From: Bacterioplanoides sp. SCSIO 12839
GTDB taxonomy: Bacteria; Pseudomonadota; Gammaproteobacteria; Pseudomonadales; Oceanobacteraceae
Length of the DNA stretch: 64,000 nucleotides
Assembly (NCBI RefSeq): GCF_024397975.1
Contig: NZ_CP073745.1
Coordinates: forward strand, 3,436,501-3,500,500
Direction: 5' to 3'
Positions 1-9,714 of this stretch are shown here, one piece after another (positions within the stretch are counted from its first letter, which is position 1; each line of letters begins with the position of its first letter). The position numbers and the translations under genes are program-made. The notes under the pieces are model-generated. The model made no database searches, was not told where the DNA came from, and worked only from the letters and a program-made list of their open reading frames with translations.

Positions 1-494
1 GTCATGATGCCGGTATTCGTTTTGGCAACCGGGTGGAACCGGGTATGGTGGCGCGCCAGTTAACAGCACCGATGCACGAAGCGTTATTTGCGTCGGATAC
101 GTATCTTGAGAAATACGGTAGACCGAGGTCACCAGCCGATTTACAGGCCCATAAACTGGTGCAATATCGCTTTATTGCCTCTAATCAACTGGCTCCCTTA
201 ATGCTGCAGGAAAATGGCCAGACCATTACTGTACAAATGCCGATGGGCCTGATCGTTAACGATACTGACGCTATGGTCGACGCAGCCGAAAAAGGCATTG
301 GTATCGGCCGGATTATTACTCCGATGATTCAGCAGCAACTGGATGATGGTATTTTAAAGCCGGTATTAGAAAAACACTGGCAGCCGTACTCTGGCTTATA
401 TGTGTATTTTGTTCAGAACAGCCAAAAGGCTCTGAGAGTCAGAGCTTTAATTGATTTTTTAGTGGAAAAAGGAAAAGAGAGGCACGGAATCTAA
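1..494 (+). CDS. LysR-family transcriptional regulator, C-terminal part (cut by window edge)
   Basis: The reading frame is already open at base 3 and ends with TAA at 492-494, so the gene starts upstream of the window. The first visible residues (HDAGIRFGNRVEPGMVARQL) match the start of the LysR effector-binding domain, where a phrase like 'DAGIRFG ... GMVAR' recurs. The rest, including NDTDAMVDAAEKGIGIG and a closing 'LRVRALIDFLVE' helix, also fits that domain. The N-terminal winged HTH is missing. LysR proteins bind DNA as tetramers and usually control a divergent neighbour, here out of view, so the target cannot be named. An internal ATG at 33 is not the real start. Confidence 0.85.
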   Translation, partial: HDAGIRFGNRVEPGMVARQLTAPMHEALFASDTYLEKYGRPRSPADLQAHKLVQYRFIASNQLAPLMLQENGQTITVQMPMGLIVNDTDAMVDAAEKGIGIGRIITPMIQQQLDDGILKPVLEKHWQPYSGLYVYFVQNSQKALRVRALIDFLVEKGKERHGI

Positions 495-495
495 T

Positions 496-834
496 TTATT
501 TCGTGCACTGAATTTCTACATTCCAGGGAGAATAAAAAGCTAAAAAAGCAGAAGAAAATAATATCGATTCGACAATGACATTTACCCCGCCGCCAACCAG
601 TCCGTTTTTCAGACGAAACTCGACTTCAGCGCTTTGCCAGGGTTTGCCACGGCAATCGGTATAAAGATTAGCAGGCTCACTGACTTCCACCATGCCATTA
701 ATAATGGTGTGGTGCCAATGTTGTATTTTGGCGTTGCTTTTAGGCCGCTCGACTTCCTGAGTGAAGGTCATCGATGCACAACCAGAAACAAACAACAGCA
801 TCACAGTCAGTACCGAGAAAATACATTTAAACAT
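496..834 (-). CDS. Small predicted lipoprotein of unknown function
   Basis: The 112-residue product begins with a charged N-terminus, a hydrophobic stretch and a lipobox ending at VSGC (cysteine about residue 19), so it should be a lipid-anchored envelope protein. The mature part has two further cysteines (DCRGKPW and the C-terminal VEIQCTK) and a hydrophobic patch near the end. Its ATG overlaps the stop of the upstream gene (TGATG), so the pair is probably co-transcribed and translationally coupled. The size, paired cysteines and 'C-x-G...' spacing resemble the neighbouring Bor-like lipoprotein, and it may be a diverged relative. I do not recognise a function. Confidence 0.65.
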   Translation of the reverse strand: MFKCIFSVLTVMLLFVSGCASMTFTQEVERPKSNAKIQHWHHTIINGMVEVSEPANLYTDCRGKPWQSAEVEFRLKNGLVGGGVNVIVESILFSSAFLAFYSPWNVEIQCTK

Positions 835-1163
835 CAGCTTTCCTCACACCAGACTTTGGCTGTGCGAGGGAAATAAATACCCAGAGTCAGCGTTTGTAAT
901 AACCAATCAGATAAAGTACTGACTGACTGCATTTGCATTACCCGTCGTCCCTGACAAATATCGGTGGTATTAATTTCATATTCGTTTTTTAAGCCCCACC
1001 AGTAATAGTCTTTGCTGCTTTGGTAGGTTGGTTTTGAGGTATCTTTTTCACCACCATAAGGGCGCATCGTGACGCTGGAGCAGGCATTCAACAGCACCGT
1101 TAACAAAGCGATGATTATTAATTTAACCCAATGTTCTGGCAGCATTAAGATTACCTCAGTCAC
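834..1163 (-). CDS. Bor-like small lipoprotein
   Basis: This 109-residue protein has a hydrophobic N-terminal segment ending in LLNAC (lipobox). The mature part resembles lambda Bor and its bacterial relatives: an aromatic segment (YYWWGL), a cysteine-glycine motif (DICQGRRVMQMQ), then a leucine-rich stretch ending TLGIYFPRTAKVWC. Bor-family proteins are outer-membrane lipoproteins. Lambda Bor promotes serum resistance, but the role of chromosomal relatives is mostly unknown. The first ATG at 1163 gives a long N-region; an internal ATG (MLPEHW) is equally plausible. The gene lies just downstream of a PhoQ-like kinase gene. E. coli bor is PhoPQ-regulated, so the proximity is suggestive but proves nothing. 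Confidence 0.6.
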   Translation of the reverse strand: MTEVILMLPEHWVKLIIIALLTVLLNACSSVTMRPYGGEKDTSKPTYQSSKDYYWWGLKNEYEINTTDICQGRRVMQMQSVSTLSDWLLQTLTLGIYFPRTAKVWCEES

Positions 1164-1169
1164 CCGTTG

Positions 1170-2516
1170 TTAAACGCGGGGAAATTTAATACAAAAACAA
1201 GCGCCTCCGGAAGAGGACTCCGTAATCGTCAGCGGTGCCTGATAATTATCAAGGATTTCTTTGACTAACGATAATCCTAAGCCCTGCCCTGGTTCTGCCG
1301 TATCGAGCCGTTGCCCTCGCTGGAAAACCAGGTCTCTCTGAGCAGTGGGAATGCCCGGGCCATCATCAGAAACCATAATGGTTAAGGTGTCCGATGATTG
1401 TTGCGCAAACACCTCAACGGTACTGCGACCATATTTGCAGGCATTATCGATCAGATTCGCCATGACTTCCATTAAATCATTCTCATCTGCATTGATATCG
1501 AGCTGTTCATCCAGATCCAGATGTATAGCCATGGCTTTATGCGCATATACCTTATCCATCGCTGAGCAAATAGATTGCAATACGGGTAATAATGTTACTT
1601 TTTGGATCACCAGCCCTGATGCTCCACTGGTGGCACGCTTGAGTTGGTAGCCAATGGTGGAGTTCATTTTTTCGATTTGGTACTTCAGCTCATTCGCCTC
1701 GGCCGTTTTCTCGCGCTGTTGCTGCTGATAAACAATACCAGACATCACGGTTAATGGCGTTTTCAGGCTATGAGATAAATCCGCCATGGTATTACGGTAA
1801 CGCTCACGCTGGCTGCGTTCTGAATGAATAAGCCGATTTAATCCGGAAGTCAGCGGCTGGAGTTCCGTCAGGTATTCACCCTGTAATTCACTTTTTTCTC
1901 CCAACTGAATCGCTTCCAGGTCAGACGTTACCCGATGCAAAGGCGATAATCCCCAGCGCAGAATTAAATACTGAACCAACAAAATAAAGGCAGATAATCC
2001 AACCAGCAATACGACCAGCGTTTTACGGTAGCTCAGGATGTGATGACTCAGATCATCCAGATCTTCAAGAATCATAATATTAAACACCGGGCCGGGTTTG
2101 CCGGAGTCAGACCAGCTCACACCAAACCGGGCCAATAAATAGTATTTATTCCCGCGGCTAACGGTGGAGTACATCCACTGCCCCTGATCTGCCCAGGCCG
2201 TTTTAAATACCGGAATATCATTGGCAGACAATGACGACCAGACCGGGCGAAACGTTTGATCAACAACCTGAGCATACAAGCCGGATTTTTCCTGATTAAA
2301 ACGTTGCTCCTGTAAATAAGCCGGAAAATACAGTTGCTGTTGATAATATTCCGCAACCGATAAAATTGAATAACTATGAAGTTTTAACCGCTCCTGCATG
2401 GCATTCAGTTGCGATGCATAAAACGATCTTTCGAGCAGCACACCAACCCCCGTCATCAAAACAAATAACGTCAGAATTGAAAACGTCATTAACCGGCCGA
2501 TTAACGAGTGGAGCAT
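1170..2516 (-). CDS. PhoQ-like sensor histidine kinase
   Basis: The 448-residue protein has a membrane segment at about 8-28, a periplasmic domain of roughly 135 residues, a second membrane segment at about 166-187, a HAMP-like linker, and the phospho-acceptor box SHSLKTPL (histidine about residue 249). The ATP-binding HATPase_c domain follows, with NLIDNACKYG (N box), DDGPGIP (G1) and GLGLSLVKEIL (G2). The layout and the SHSLKTPLTVMSG box are those of the PhoQ group. It should phosphorylate the response regulator encoded just upstream (40-base gap). The periplasmic sensor is not especially acidic, so magnesium sensing cannot be assumed. Confidence 0.88.
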   Translation of the reverse strand: MLHSLIGRLMTFSILTLFVLMTGVGVLLERSFYASQLNAMQERLKLHSYSILSVAEYYQQQLYFPAYLQEQRFNQEKSGLYAQVVDQTFRPVWSSLSANDIPVFKTAWADQGQWMYSTVSRGNKYYLLARFGVSWSDSGKPGPVFNIMILEDLDDLSHHILSYRKTLVVLLVGLSAFILLVQYLILRWGLSPLHRVTSDLEAIQLGEKSELQGEYLTELQPLTSGLNRLIHSERSQRERYRNTMADLSHSLKTPLTVMSGIVYQQQQREKTAEANELKYQIEKMNSTIGYQLKRATSGASGLVIQKVTLLPVLQSICSAMDKVYAHKAMAIHLDLDEQLDINADENDLMEVMANLIDNACKYGRSTVEVFAQQSSDTLTIMVSDDGPGIPTAQRDLVFQRGQRLDTAEPGQGLGLSLVKEILDNYQAPLTITESSSGGACFCIKFPRV

Positions 2517-2556
2517 GGTGCCGTGTGACTCATGGTATGTAGTTATTCATGGTGTG

Positions 2557-3228
2557 TTAAACCTGTTTCTGAAACTGGTAACCACGGCCCCGCAACGTCG
2601 TGATCGGGGCATAGTTATCATGTGCTGCGAGTTTCTTTCGTAGCCGTCCGATTAATACTTCGATGACGTTGCTGTCACGCTCAAAATCCTGATCGTATAA
2701 ATAATCGGTTAATACGTTTTTCGAAATTACTTCACCCGAGCGACGCATCATATATTCCAGAATTTTGTACTCAAATGCGGTCAGTTCCATCGGAATGCCA
2801 CCCAGGCTGACCTGCTGACTGGTCAGATCCAGCGCTAATGGCCCGTCTTGCAGGATATTATTATTGCCGGTTGTTCGACGTAATAATGCCCGACAACGCG
2901 CAGCCAACTCCTCAATATGAAACGGCTTTTCCATATAATCGTCGGCACCGGCATCCAGCCCTTCTACACGTGACTTCCAGCCGTCACGCGCTGTCAGAAT
3001 CAGCACCGGGAAGCTACAGCCATCGGTACGCAGTCGCCGAATCAGTTCAATGCCATCAATCTTTGGTAACCCCAGGTCAACCACCGCCATATCAAACGGG
3101 TACTCGCTGGCGAGGAAATACCCCTCCATGCCATCACCAGCCGCCTGACAATCAAACCCGGTTTGTTGTAACTGTTGTACCAGTTGTTGTTGTAACAACT
3201 GGTCATCTTCCACAATCAGAATTTTCAT
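2557..3228 (-). CDS. PhoP/OmpR-family response regulator
   Basis: The 223-residue protein has a receiver domain with acidic pocket EDD (7-9), phospho-acceptor D51 (VVDLGLPKIDG), T in LTARD, and K in MEKPF. A C-terminal winged-helix DNA-binding domain (about 130-220) ends in TLRGRGYQF, as in OmpR/PhoB proteins. It is the likely partner of the PhoQ-like kinase downstream. Its ATG overlaps the TGA of the upstream PepSY-like gene by four bases (ATGA), so all three are probably one operon. The PhoP resemblance is strongest around VVDLGLPKIDG and the kinase pairing. Target genes cannot be read from this sequence. Confidence 0.9.
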   Translation of the reverse strand: MKILIVEDDQLLQQQLVQQLQQTGFDCQAAGDGMEGYFLASEYPFDMAVVDLGLPKIDGIELIRRLRTDGCSFPVLILTARDGWKSRVEGLDAGADDYMEKPFHIEELAARCRALLRRTTGNNNILQDGPLALDLTSQQVSLGGIPMELTAFEYKILEYMMRRSGEVISKNVLTDYLYDQDFERDSNVIEVLIGRLRKKLAAHDNYAPITTLRGRGYQFQKQV

Positions 3229-3836
3229 TCGGAGGCTCCGTCAGGGTTAATCAATTCAGGGGCGCTTGAAGAGGGTAGCGCCGGGGGCGAAACAGTCGAG
3301 GGGGGCGAAGTAAGTGTTGAGGGTGCTGGAGCTGCCCGAAAAGCAGGGCGCTCATCCAGCAAGCTACCGTCGGTTGCATTCAGATAGAAGGTAGATATCG
3401 TGCCACTGCTCAACAATAACTTGATACTGTAACTGGATGGTTGGGTGTCCAATAACCGCACAGACAATACCTCTCCCGGATACAGCAACGTCAGTAGCCT
3501 GGCGGCTTCCGTCGGCGCAATCACGCCATCCGGCAACTGGCTGTTTTGTGGCGCATCTCGGATCACCGGTGGTGCCTGTTCAGCCCCTTGTATGCGACGC
3601 TCCATCCAGCGGCTGGCTGGTGTCACAAGCTCTTCCAGCCATTCGGTGGAAGGGTTGATGGTTTCTTCAACCCAGGTATTCCCATCGTCATCAGAGGCAT
3701 GAAGCGGTACTGACAAACACACACAACATAGCCAGAAGACAACTTGCCTTCTGACCCTGCTGCTGAATTGTGAGTATTGGTACATAAACATGAAAAACCT
3801 GATGCCGTTACAAACTGCGGCGAGCGCAGTAAACAC
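3225..3836 (-). CDS. Exported PepSY-like protein heading the two-component operon
   Basis: The open frame gives 203 residues, but the N-terminal dozen are unlikely. A hydrophobic stretch (VVFWLCCVCLSVPLHAS) looks like a signal peptide, and a start at one of the MFMYQ methionines is more plausible. The central part (IAPTEAARLLTLLYPGEVLSVRLL ... FYLNATDGSLL) has the shape of a PepSY domain, a small fold in periplasmic and membrane proteins that modulate peptidases or sensors. The tail is rich in proline and serine. The gene overlaps the response-regulator start by four bases. Small PepSY proteins often accompany PhoPQ/QseBC-type systems, so a sensory accessory role is possible. Confidence 0.6.
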   Translation of the reverse strand: MFTALAAVCNGIRFFMFMYQYSQFSSRVRRQVVFWLCCVCLSVPLHASDDDGNTWVEETINPSTEWLEELVTPASRWMERRIQGAEQAPPVIRDAPQNSQLPDGVIAPTEAARLLTLLYPGEVLSVRLLDTQPSSYSIKLLLSSGTISTFYLNATDGSLLDERPAFRAAPAPSTLTSPPSTVSPPALPSSSAPELINPDGASE

Positions 3837-3973
3837 TGTATTTTAGTTGATTTGCCTGAACCTTAACTGAAAAAGCAAAAGACTGATAAATGTCGTGTTT
3901 ACCCATCAACAAATCCTCTGGATAGTCTAAAATGATAATCTAATCACTGCTGACCAGTTAAGACGGATCCAAC

Positions 3974-5530
3974 TTGAAGCTCCTTCATCAGACTTTTCAT
4001 CGCTATCGACGCTCTTTAGCTCAGGTGAAGCTGGTGTTGCTGCTGTTTGTTATTTCTACCGCCACCCTGCTGACGTTTACCTTATCGACATCCCGTGCCA
4101 TCAGTCAGCTCAATGTTGAATGGCAAACCTACGGTGCCCAATCCCAGGCCAAGTATGAGCTCATCAGCCAGCTTAGGGCATCGATTGGTTACATGGGCTT
4201 TATTCATCACTTCAAAAACTATGTCATCCGGCGCGAATCCCATTACCTAAGCAGTGCTCATAATGCCATGGTAACCAGCCAGGAGCTGCTGCACCGCTAT
4301 CAGCAACAACCCCTTAACGAACTTGAAAAAGCCGCGTTGAATGATCTGAAAGCGGTGATCAGCTCCTATCAGGAAAAACTCTCTTACGTTGAACATACAG
4401 AAGTAATTAACCTGGACATCCGCGAGCTGGACAACCGGGTGAAAGTCGACGACACCGCCGCGGCCAATGCTCTGATTATCCTCAACACCTTGCTCGAAGA
4501 TGATTACCATCACGTCAATCAACAAACGTCTGAATTGCTAACAATCGCCAAACAACGATTACAGCTCTTATCCGGCATTGGTATCCCACTGCTGATTATT
4601 TTTTGTTTGTATGCCTCGGTACTGGTGATTCGTGTCACACGCTCTAAAAGTAACCTGGAAACCTTATTTTCGGTGATTCCGGAAGGGTTTGTGGTCGCCG
4701 ATAAAACCGGGCGTATCATCAAGGTTAATCCACAAGCCTGCGATATTTTTGGTTACAGCCAGGCCGAATTGCTGAACAAGAACATAGAGGACCTGATTCC
4801 AGAAGAAGCATCCAAACATCACGGCCAACTGCGTCAGCAATACCTGGCCCGCGACCGCAGTAAAGTTTCGTCTGACAGCCGTATTTTTTATGGCCTGCAT
4901 AAAAGCGGAGAGCAACTGCCACTGGATATTGAAGTAGCGACCCTGACAGAGCGCAAAGCGCAGCAGGTCATTGCCATGATTCGCTGCCGTAAAGAAGAAC
5001 TGAAGCTGAAGCAACTATCCGAATCCGACCATCTGACCGGCGTGAAAAACCGTCTGGGCATTGACCGGGTTTTTCATCAGGAAATTGAGCGCTGCCAACG
5101 TTATCAACACCCCCTGGCCTTCTTGCTGATCGATATTGATCACTTTAAACCCATTAATGACCAACTTGGCCATCAGGCCGGTGACAAGATTATTGCCACC
5201 GTTGCCGATATTTTAAAGTCAGAGTCGAGGCCTTCCGACAGTATTGGCCGCTGGGGTGGTGATGAGTTTTGTGTAATTTGCCCGGAAGTCTGTGCCGAAG
5301 GTGCTGCCGAGCTGGCAAAACGCGTGCAAAAACAATTACAGGCAACCAAGTTAATCCATCCTCTGACGAATACAGCACCCACTCTCAGTATTGGTGTATC
5401 AGAACTGAACGACGGTGATGACCCATCTGCGTTGTTTGCCCGTGCCGATAACAATTTGTACCGTTCTAAAGCACAAGGCCGGAACTGTATCTGTTGTGAT
5501 ACATCTGATGGTGAAACCTACTTATGCTGA
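3974..5530 (+). CDS. Membrane PAS-GGDEF diguanylate cyclase
   Basis: The 518-residue protein has membrane helices at about 18-40 and 200-220 enclosing a periplasmic helical sensor, then a PAS domain (about 226-336) and a GGDEF domain. The catalytic GGDEF is at about 428-432, preceded by five residues and an RPSD inhibitory-site motif (RxxD). Both are intact, so it should make c-di-GMP and be feedback-inhibited by it. The start is TTG with only a weak ribosome site. No ATG fits before the first membrane helix, so TTG is the best choice but not certain. The gene faces the PepSY/two-component operon across 137 bases and converges with a methyltransferase gene, overlapping it by nine bases. Confidence 0.9.
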   Translation: MKLLHQTFHRYRRSLAQVKLVLLLFVISTATLLTFTLSTSRAISQLNVEWQTYGAQSQAKYELISQLRASIGYMGFIHHFKNYVIRRESHYLSSAHNAMVTSQELLHRYQQQPLNELEKAALNDLKAVISSYQEKLSYVEHTEVINLDIRELDNRVKVDDTAAANALIILNTLLEDDYHHVNQQTSELLTIAKQRLQLLSGIGIPLLIIFCLYASVLVIRVTRSKSNLETLFSVIPEGFVVADKTGRIIKVNPQACDIFGYSQAELLNKNIEDLIPEEASKHHGQLRQQYLARDRSKVSSDSRIFYGLHKSGEQLPLDIEVATLTERKAQQVIAMIRCRKEELKLKQLSESDHLTGVKNRLGIDRVFHQEIERCQRYQHPLAFLLIDIDHFKPINDQLGHQAGDKIIATVADILKSESRPSDSIGRWGGDEFCVICPEVCAEGAAELAKRVQKQLQATKLIHPLTNTAPTLSIGVSELNDGDDPSALFARADNNLYRSKAQGRNCICCDTSDGETYLC

Positions 5531-6274
5531 TGGCAGTTTCAAGTCTTTCTGCCATGGCAAAGTAAAACCATTCAAGTCAGCATCTAAGCGAAATAATGGC
5601 TGACCACTTAAACGGTATTTACGCTCAAATGGCGTGATGTCCGAGTCTTCGGTTTCCATCATTAATGGCGAAAACTCACCATCCAATCCGGCCACCTCCA
5701 ACGCCCGCTGAAACTCCTGCAAATACAACGGGAAGTTCGAGCGCATCTGCAATTGCCCACCCAGCATTAACAAATACGGGAATACGGCTGCACCATGCCA
5801 GCGACGTTTAAAATGGGTCGCCTTCGGCCATGGGTTCGGATACAGAATATAGTGATGTGTTAGCTGCCAACCATCGGCGACGGCTAAGCGCCAGAAGTCG
5901 TTAAGATCCACCCGCGCTAACCGATAGTTGTCCGCCGTGCGACGATAGCTATCGTGTTTTTCAATCCTCATATCCGACTTATCCAGGCCAAGAATAAAGG
6001 CATCTGGATGACGTTCCGCCAGGTTCACCGTACTCTCACCAACACCACAACAGGAATCCAGAATCAGCGGCCGGCCATCCGCCTGCCAGGCCTCCTTCAG
6101 ACGATAAAAGGTTTCCAAGGTGGCATCGTGAAACGGCTTCTGGAACGGGCCAGATAAATGCTTACGGACAATATCATCCAGTCGTTCGTGCAGACCTTGC
6201 TGGTTGGTTTCGACCGTGCGGGAATCAGTACGGGAACCGCTGGGAGCTGTACTTGCGGGTGTGACGTCAGACAT
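5522..6274 (-). CDS. TrmB-like SAM-dependent methyltransferase
   Basis: The roughly 250-residue protein (ATG at 6274) has the SAM-binding glycine motif LDSCCGVGESTVNLAE followed by an acidic residue after the second strand (GLDKSD). It also has YPNPWPKATHFKRRWH, very like the PDPWPKxRHxKRR signature of tRNA (guanine-46-N7)-methyltransferase TrmB. That signature points to tRNA or RNA methylation, but DSCCG replaces the usual IGFG/IGSG-type loop, so it may be a divergent TrmB relative acting on another substrate. Methionines upstream of 6274 would extend into the purA terminator and are unlikely. It lies downstream of purA beyond a terminator. Confidence 0.75.
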   Translation of the reverse strand: MSDVTPASTAPSGSRTDSRTVETNQQGLHERLDDIVRKHLSGPFQKPFHDATLETFYRLKEAWQADGRPLILDSCCGVGESTVNLAERHPDAFILGLDKSDMRIEKHDSYRRTADNYRLARVDLNDFWRLAVADGWQLTHHYILYPNPWPKATHFKRRWHGAAVFPYLLMLGGQLQMRSNFPLYLQEFQRALEVAGLDGEFSPLMMETEDSDITPFERKYRLSGQPLFRLDADLNGFTLPWQKDLKLPSA

Positions 6275-6298
6275 AAACCATTCTTTAAAAGTCAGATA

Positions 6299-6327
6299 CA
6301 AAAAACCCGCCTTAAGCAGCGGGTTTA
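6299..6327 (-). terminator. Rho-independent terminator after purA
   Basis: Eight-base stem AAACCCGC (6303-6310) and GCGGGTTT (6319-6326). Read on the minus strand it is followed by a run of T. It lies 20 bases beyond the purA stop. Confidence 0.85.
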
Positions 6328-6346
6328 TTTAAGCGTTTGAGCTTAA

Positions 6347-7666
<1,320 letters not shown>

Positions 7667-7714
7667 TCATTGATCGAGTCAACTTGGCCGTTATCAATTA
7701 AAAATGAAATTCTC

Positions 7715-8881
7715 TCAGGCGTTAACCAGCTGCCACTGGCCATCCTGACATTGCAGAGCCTGATCCGCCGGGATCGTTTCTGCGTTTAGTTGTACCAGCA
7801 CACGGTAACCTTGCTCGCGTAACTGCTGGATTTTGATCCATAACTGCGGATCGTCGCTACTTGGCGCTACAACGGTTTGTTTGTCTCCGGCATCCACCGC
7901 ACCAAAACGTGCCAATACTTTTAAGTCAGCACTGAATCCTGTCGCCGGACGCGCTCGGCCAAATACCGCACCGGTTTCATCGTAACGGCCACCCTGAGCC
8001 ACGGCATCACCATAACCCGGAACATACGCCGCAAACACCAGACCTGTGTGGTAGTCGTAACCACGCAGTTCGGTTAAATCAAAATAGAATGGCGTGTTCG
8101 GGAAACGCATCGCCAGCTGGTCGGTAACACGTTGAATATGCTGTAACTCAGCCGAGGTTTCCGGCACCAGCTCCGCAAGACGCGCAATGGATTCGTCCAG
8201 CAGCTTACGATCGCCCTGCAGGCGCGTCAGCAATTTAAAGGCTTCGTTCAGCTTGGCATCGCTGATTTCACGATCTGCCCAGGCATCCAGATCCGATGCA
8301 CACTTCAGCTTCAACAGATCAAACAATGCATTTTGTTGTTCTGCACTGATACCGGCTTTTTCAGCCAGAGCACGGAAAACACCCACATGACCAAGATCCA
8401 GATGAATATTGTTGATGCCGGATTTTTCAATCATCGCCACCATTAAGCTGATGATTTCGACATCCGCCGCGACACCCGCTTCACCATACAGCTCAGCACC
8501 AATCTGAGTGGGCGTGCGGCTGGCTAATAAAGACGGCGCCTTCGCATGGAACACCGTACGACAATAGGCCAAACGGCTTACGCCTTCTGGCGCTAGGCTG
8601 TGCGCATCGATGCGGGCAACCTGAGGCGTGGTATCCGCACTCAGACCCATCATCCGGCCCGATAACTGATCCGTTACCTTAAAGGTGCGTAAATCGAGAT
8701 CTTTGCCGGTACCGGTTAACAGGGAATCCAGGTATTCCAAGGCTGGTGGGATCACCATGTCGTAACCCCAATGATCGAGCAAATCGAGCAGATGACGACG
8801 TAAAACCTCGATTTGTCGCGCCTGAGGCGGCAACACTTCATCAATACCATCCGGCAATAGCCAACGGTCAGCGCGTGTCAT
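7715..8881 (-). CDS. hisZ: ATP phosphoribosyltransferase regulatory subunit
   Basis: HisZ is a catalytically dead relative of histidyl-tRNA synthetase that pairs with short-form HisG in the first step of histidine synthesis. The 388-residue product has the class II synthetase-like layout (DGIDEVLPPQARQIEVLRR, FKVTDQLSGRMMGLSADTTPQVARIDAH). It lacks the C-terminal anticodon domain and has the motif GYDYHTGLVFAAYVPG with AQGGRYDETG. Position between hflC and purA is the family's usual neighbourhood. A terminator sits only about 43 bases upstream of the start, so its promoter must lie in that short interval unless readthrough is used. Confidence 0.93.
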   Translation of the reverse strand: MTRADRWLLPDGIDEVLPPQARQIEVLRRHLLDLLDHWGYDMVIPPALEYLDSLLTGTGKDLDLRTFKVTDQLSGRMMGLSADTTPQVARIDAHSLAPEGVSRLAYCRTVFHAKAPSLLASRTPTQIGAELYGEAGVAADVEIISLMVAMIEKSGINNIHLDLGHVGVFRALAEKAGISAEQQNALFDLLKLKCASDLDAWADREISDAKLNEAFKLLTRLQGDRKLLDESIARLAELVPETSAELQHIQRVTDQLAMRFPNTPFYFDLTELRGYDYHTGLVFAAYVPGYGDAVAQGGRYDETGAVFGRARPATGFSADLKVLARFGAVDAGDKQTVVAPSSDDPQLWIKIQQLREQGYRVLVQLNAETIPADQALQCQDGQWQLVNA

Positions 8882-8923
8882 GATTCAGCCTTATCAATTG
8901 ATCAGATGTACAAATAGAAGACA

Positions 8924-8951
8924 TAAAAAAACCGGGTGTATGGCCCGGTTG
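8924..8951 (-). terminator. Rho-independent terminator between toxin gene and hisZ
   Basis: Stem AACCGGG (8930-8936) and CCCGGTT (8944-8950), followed on the minus strand by a seven-base T run. It should end transcripts coming from the toxin-antitoxin pair and separates hisZ from it. It could also act as a leader attenuator for hisZ. Confidence 0.75.
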
Positions 8952-9076
8952 CAGGATTCTATCAAAGCCGATGGGCAAAGAACATGATTAACACCGAATT
9001 CCTTTGATTCTGTCGGTGTAATTTCGGCTGTTGTGTCAATTGGTAAGATTACCGAGGCTGGATATAACTGGAGGTT

Positions 9077-9373
9077 CTATTGTTGGCGATATTGCCAGTA
9101 GCCCGGTTTACGACGATTGTGCATCACGGCCAGCACTAACAATGAATCTCCTAAGTCGGAGTAAACCAATGAGAAGGGAAAGTTAGCAAACACATAACGC
9201 CGGATTTGGAACGATACTTCAGGCCAAGCCGCTGGATTTTTCTGAATACTCACAACAGCCCGGTTTAACTCGGCCAGAAACCGCTCCCCCAGCCCTTCAG
9301 ACTGAGCATCATACCAGTCAATGGCGGTAGTGATTTCAACTTCTACATCCTTGTGGAAGTTTACCGGTTTCAA
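9077..9373 (-). CDS. ParE/RelE-superfamily toxin
   Basis: This 98-residue protein has the compact ParE/RelE fold pattern: FHKDVEVEITTAIDWYDAQSEGLGERFLAELNRAV, a typical helical hairpin, then strands IRRYVFANFPFSLVYSDLGDSLLVLAVMHNRRKPGYW. The closing VxHxRRxPxYW is characteristic of ParE-type toxins, which act on gyrase; RelE types act on ribosome-bound mRNA. Sequence alone does not decide between these targets. Its ATG overlaps the stop of the antitoxin gene by four bases. The pair sits where hflC and hisZ are normally adjacent, consistent with later insertion. Confidence 0.85.
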   Translation of the reverse strand: MKPVNFHKDVEVEITTAIDWYDAQSEGLGERFLAELNRAVVSIQKNPAAWPEVSFQIRRYVFANFPFSLVYSDLGDSLLVLAVMHNRRKPGYWQYRQQ

Positions 9374-9594
9374 CGTTTTTCAAGCCTGTACTTAAGGTCA
9401 GTCCAGGCAACTGTTTCAACCGCACCTTCTTTAACTTCTTGCAATCGCTGTTGAGCCAACTCGTACCATTGCTGATCAGAATGATCTTGAGCATGATCAT
9501 CCAGCGCTACCAGTAACTTATGAGCCGCGACCGCTTTTTCCTGCATAGTCAGCTCATCGATCGAAGCAAGTATTGATTTTAAAGCATCAGTCAT
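9370..9594 (-). CDS. Antitoxin, addiction-module (Unstab_antitox-like) family
   Basis: A 74-residue acidic protein starting MTDALKSILASIDELTMQEKAVAAHKLLVALDD and ending with TVAWTDLKYRLEKR. This is the usual pattern of the short putative addiction-module antitoxins (Pfam Unstab_antitox) encoded just before ParE/RelE toxins: an N-terminal 'L..L..EK..L...L' helix and a W-based C-terminal segment that clasps the toxin. The start is supported by a very strong ribosome site (GGAGG six bases upstream). Antitoxin-first order with ATGA overlap to the toxin gene is normal. Confidence 0.85.
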   Translation of the reverse strand: MTDALKSILASIDELTMQEKAVAAHKLLVALDDHAQDHSDQQWYELAQQRLQEVKEGAVETVAWTDLKYRLEKR

Positions 9595-9714
9595 AACTTC
9601 CTCCTAAATATGATTTTCACACCGAGAGCTTCACCCTAGCGTCAGGGTGCACTACAAACAAGTATAACGTAGCATGTAGTCCAGTTTATATTCCCTCACA
9701 AGGAGCCGTGACCG

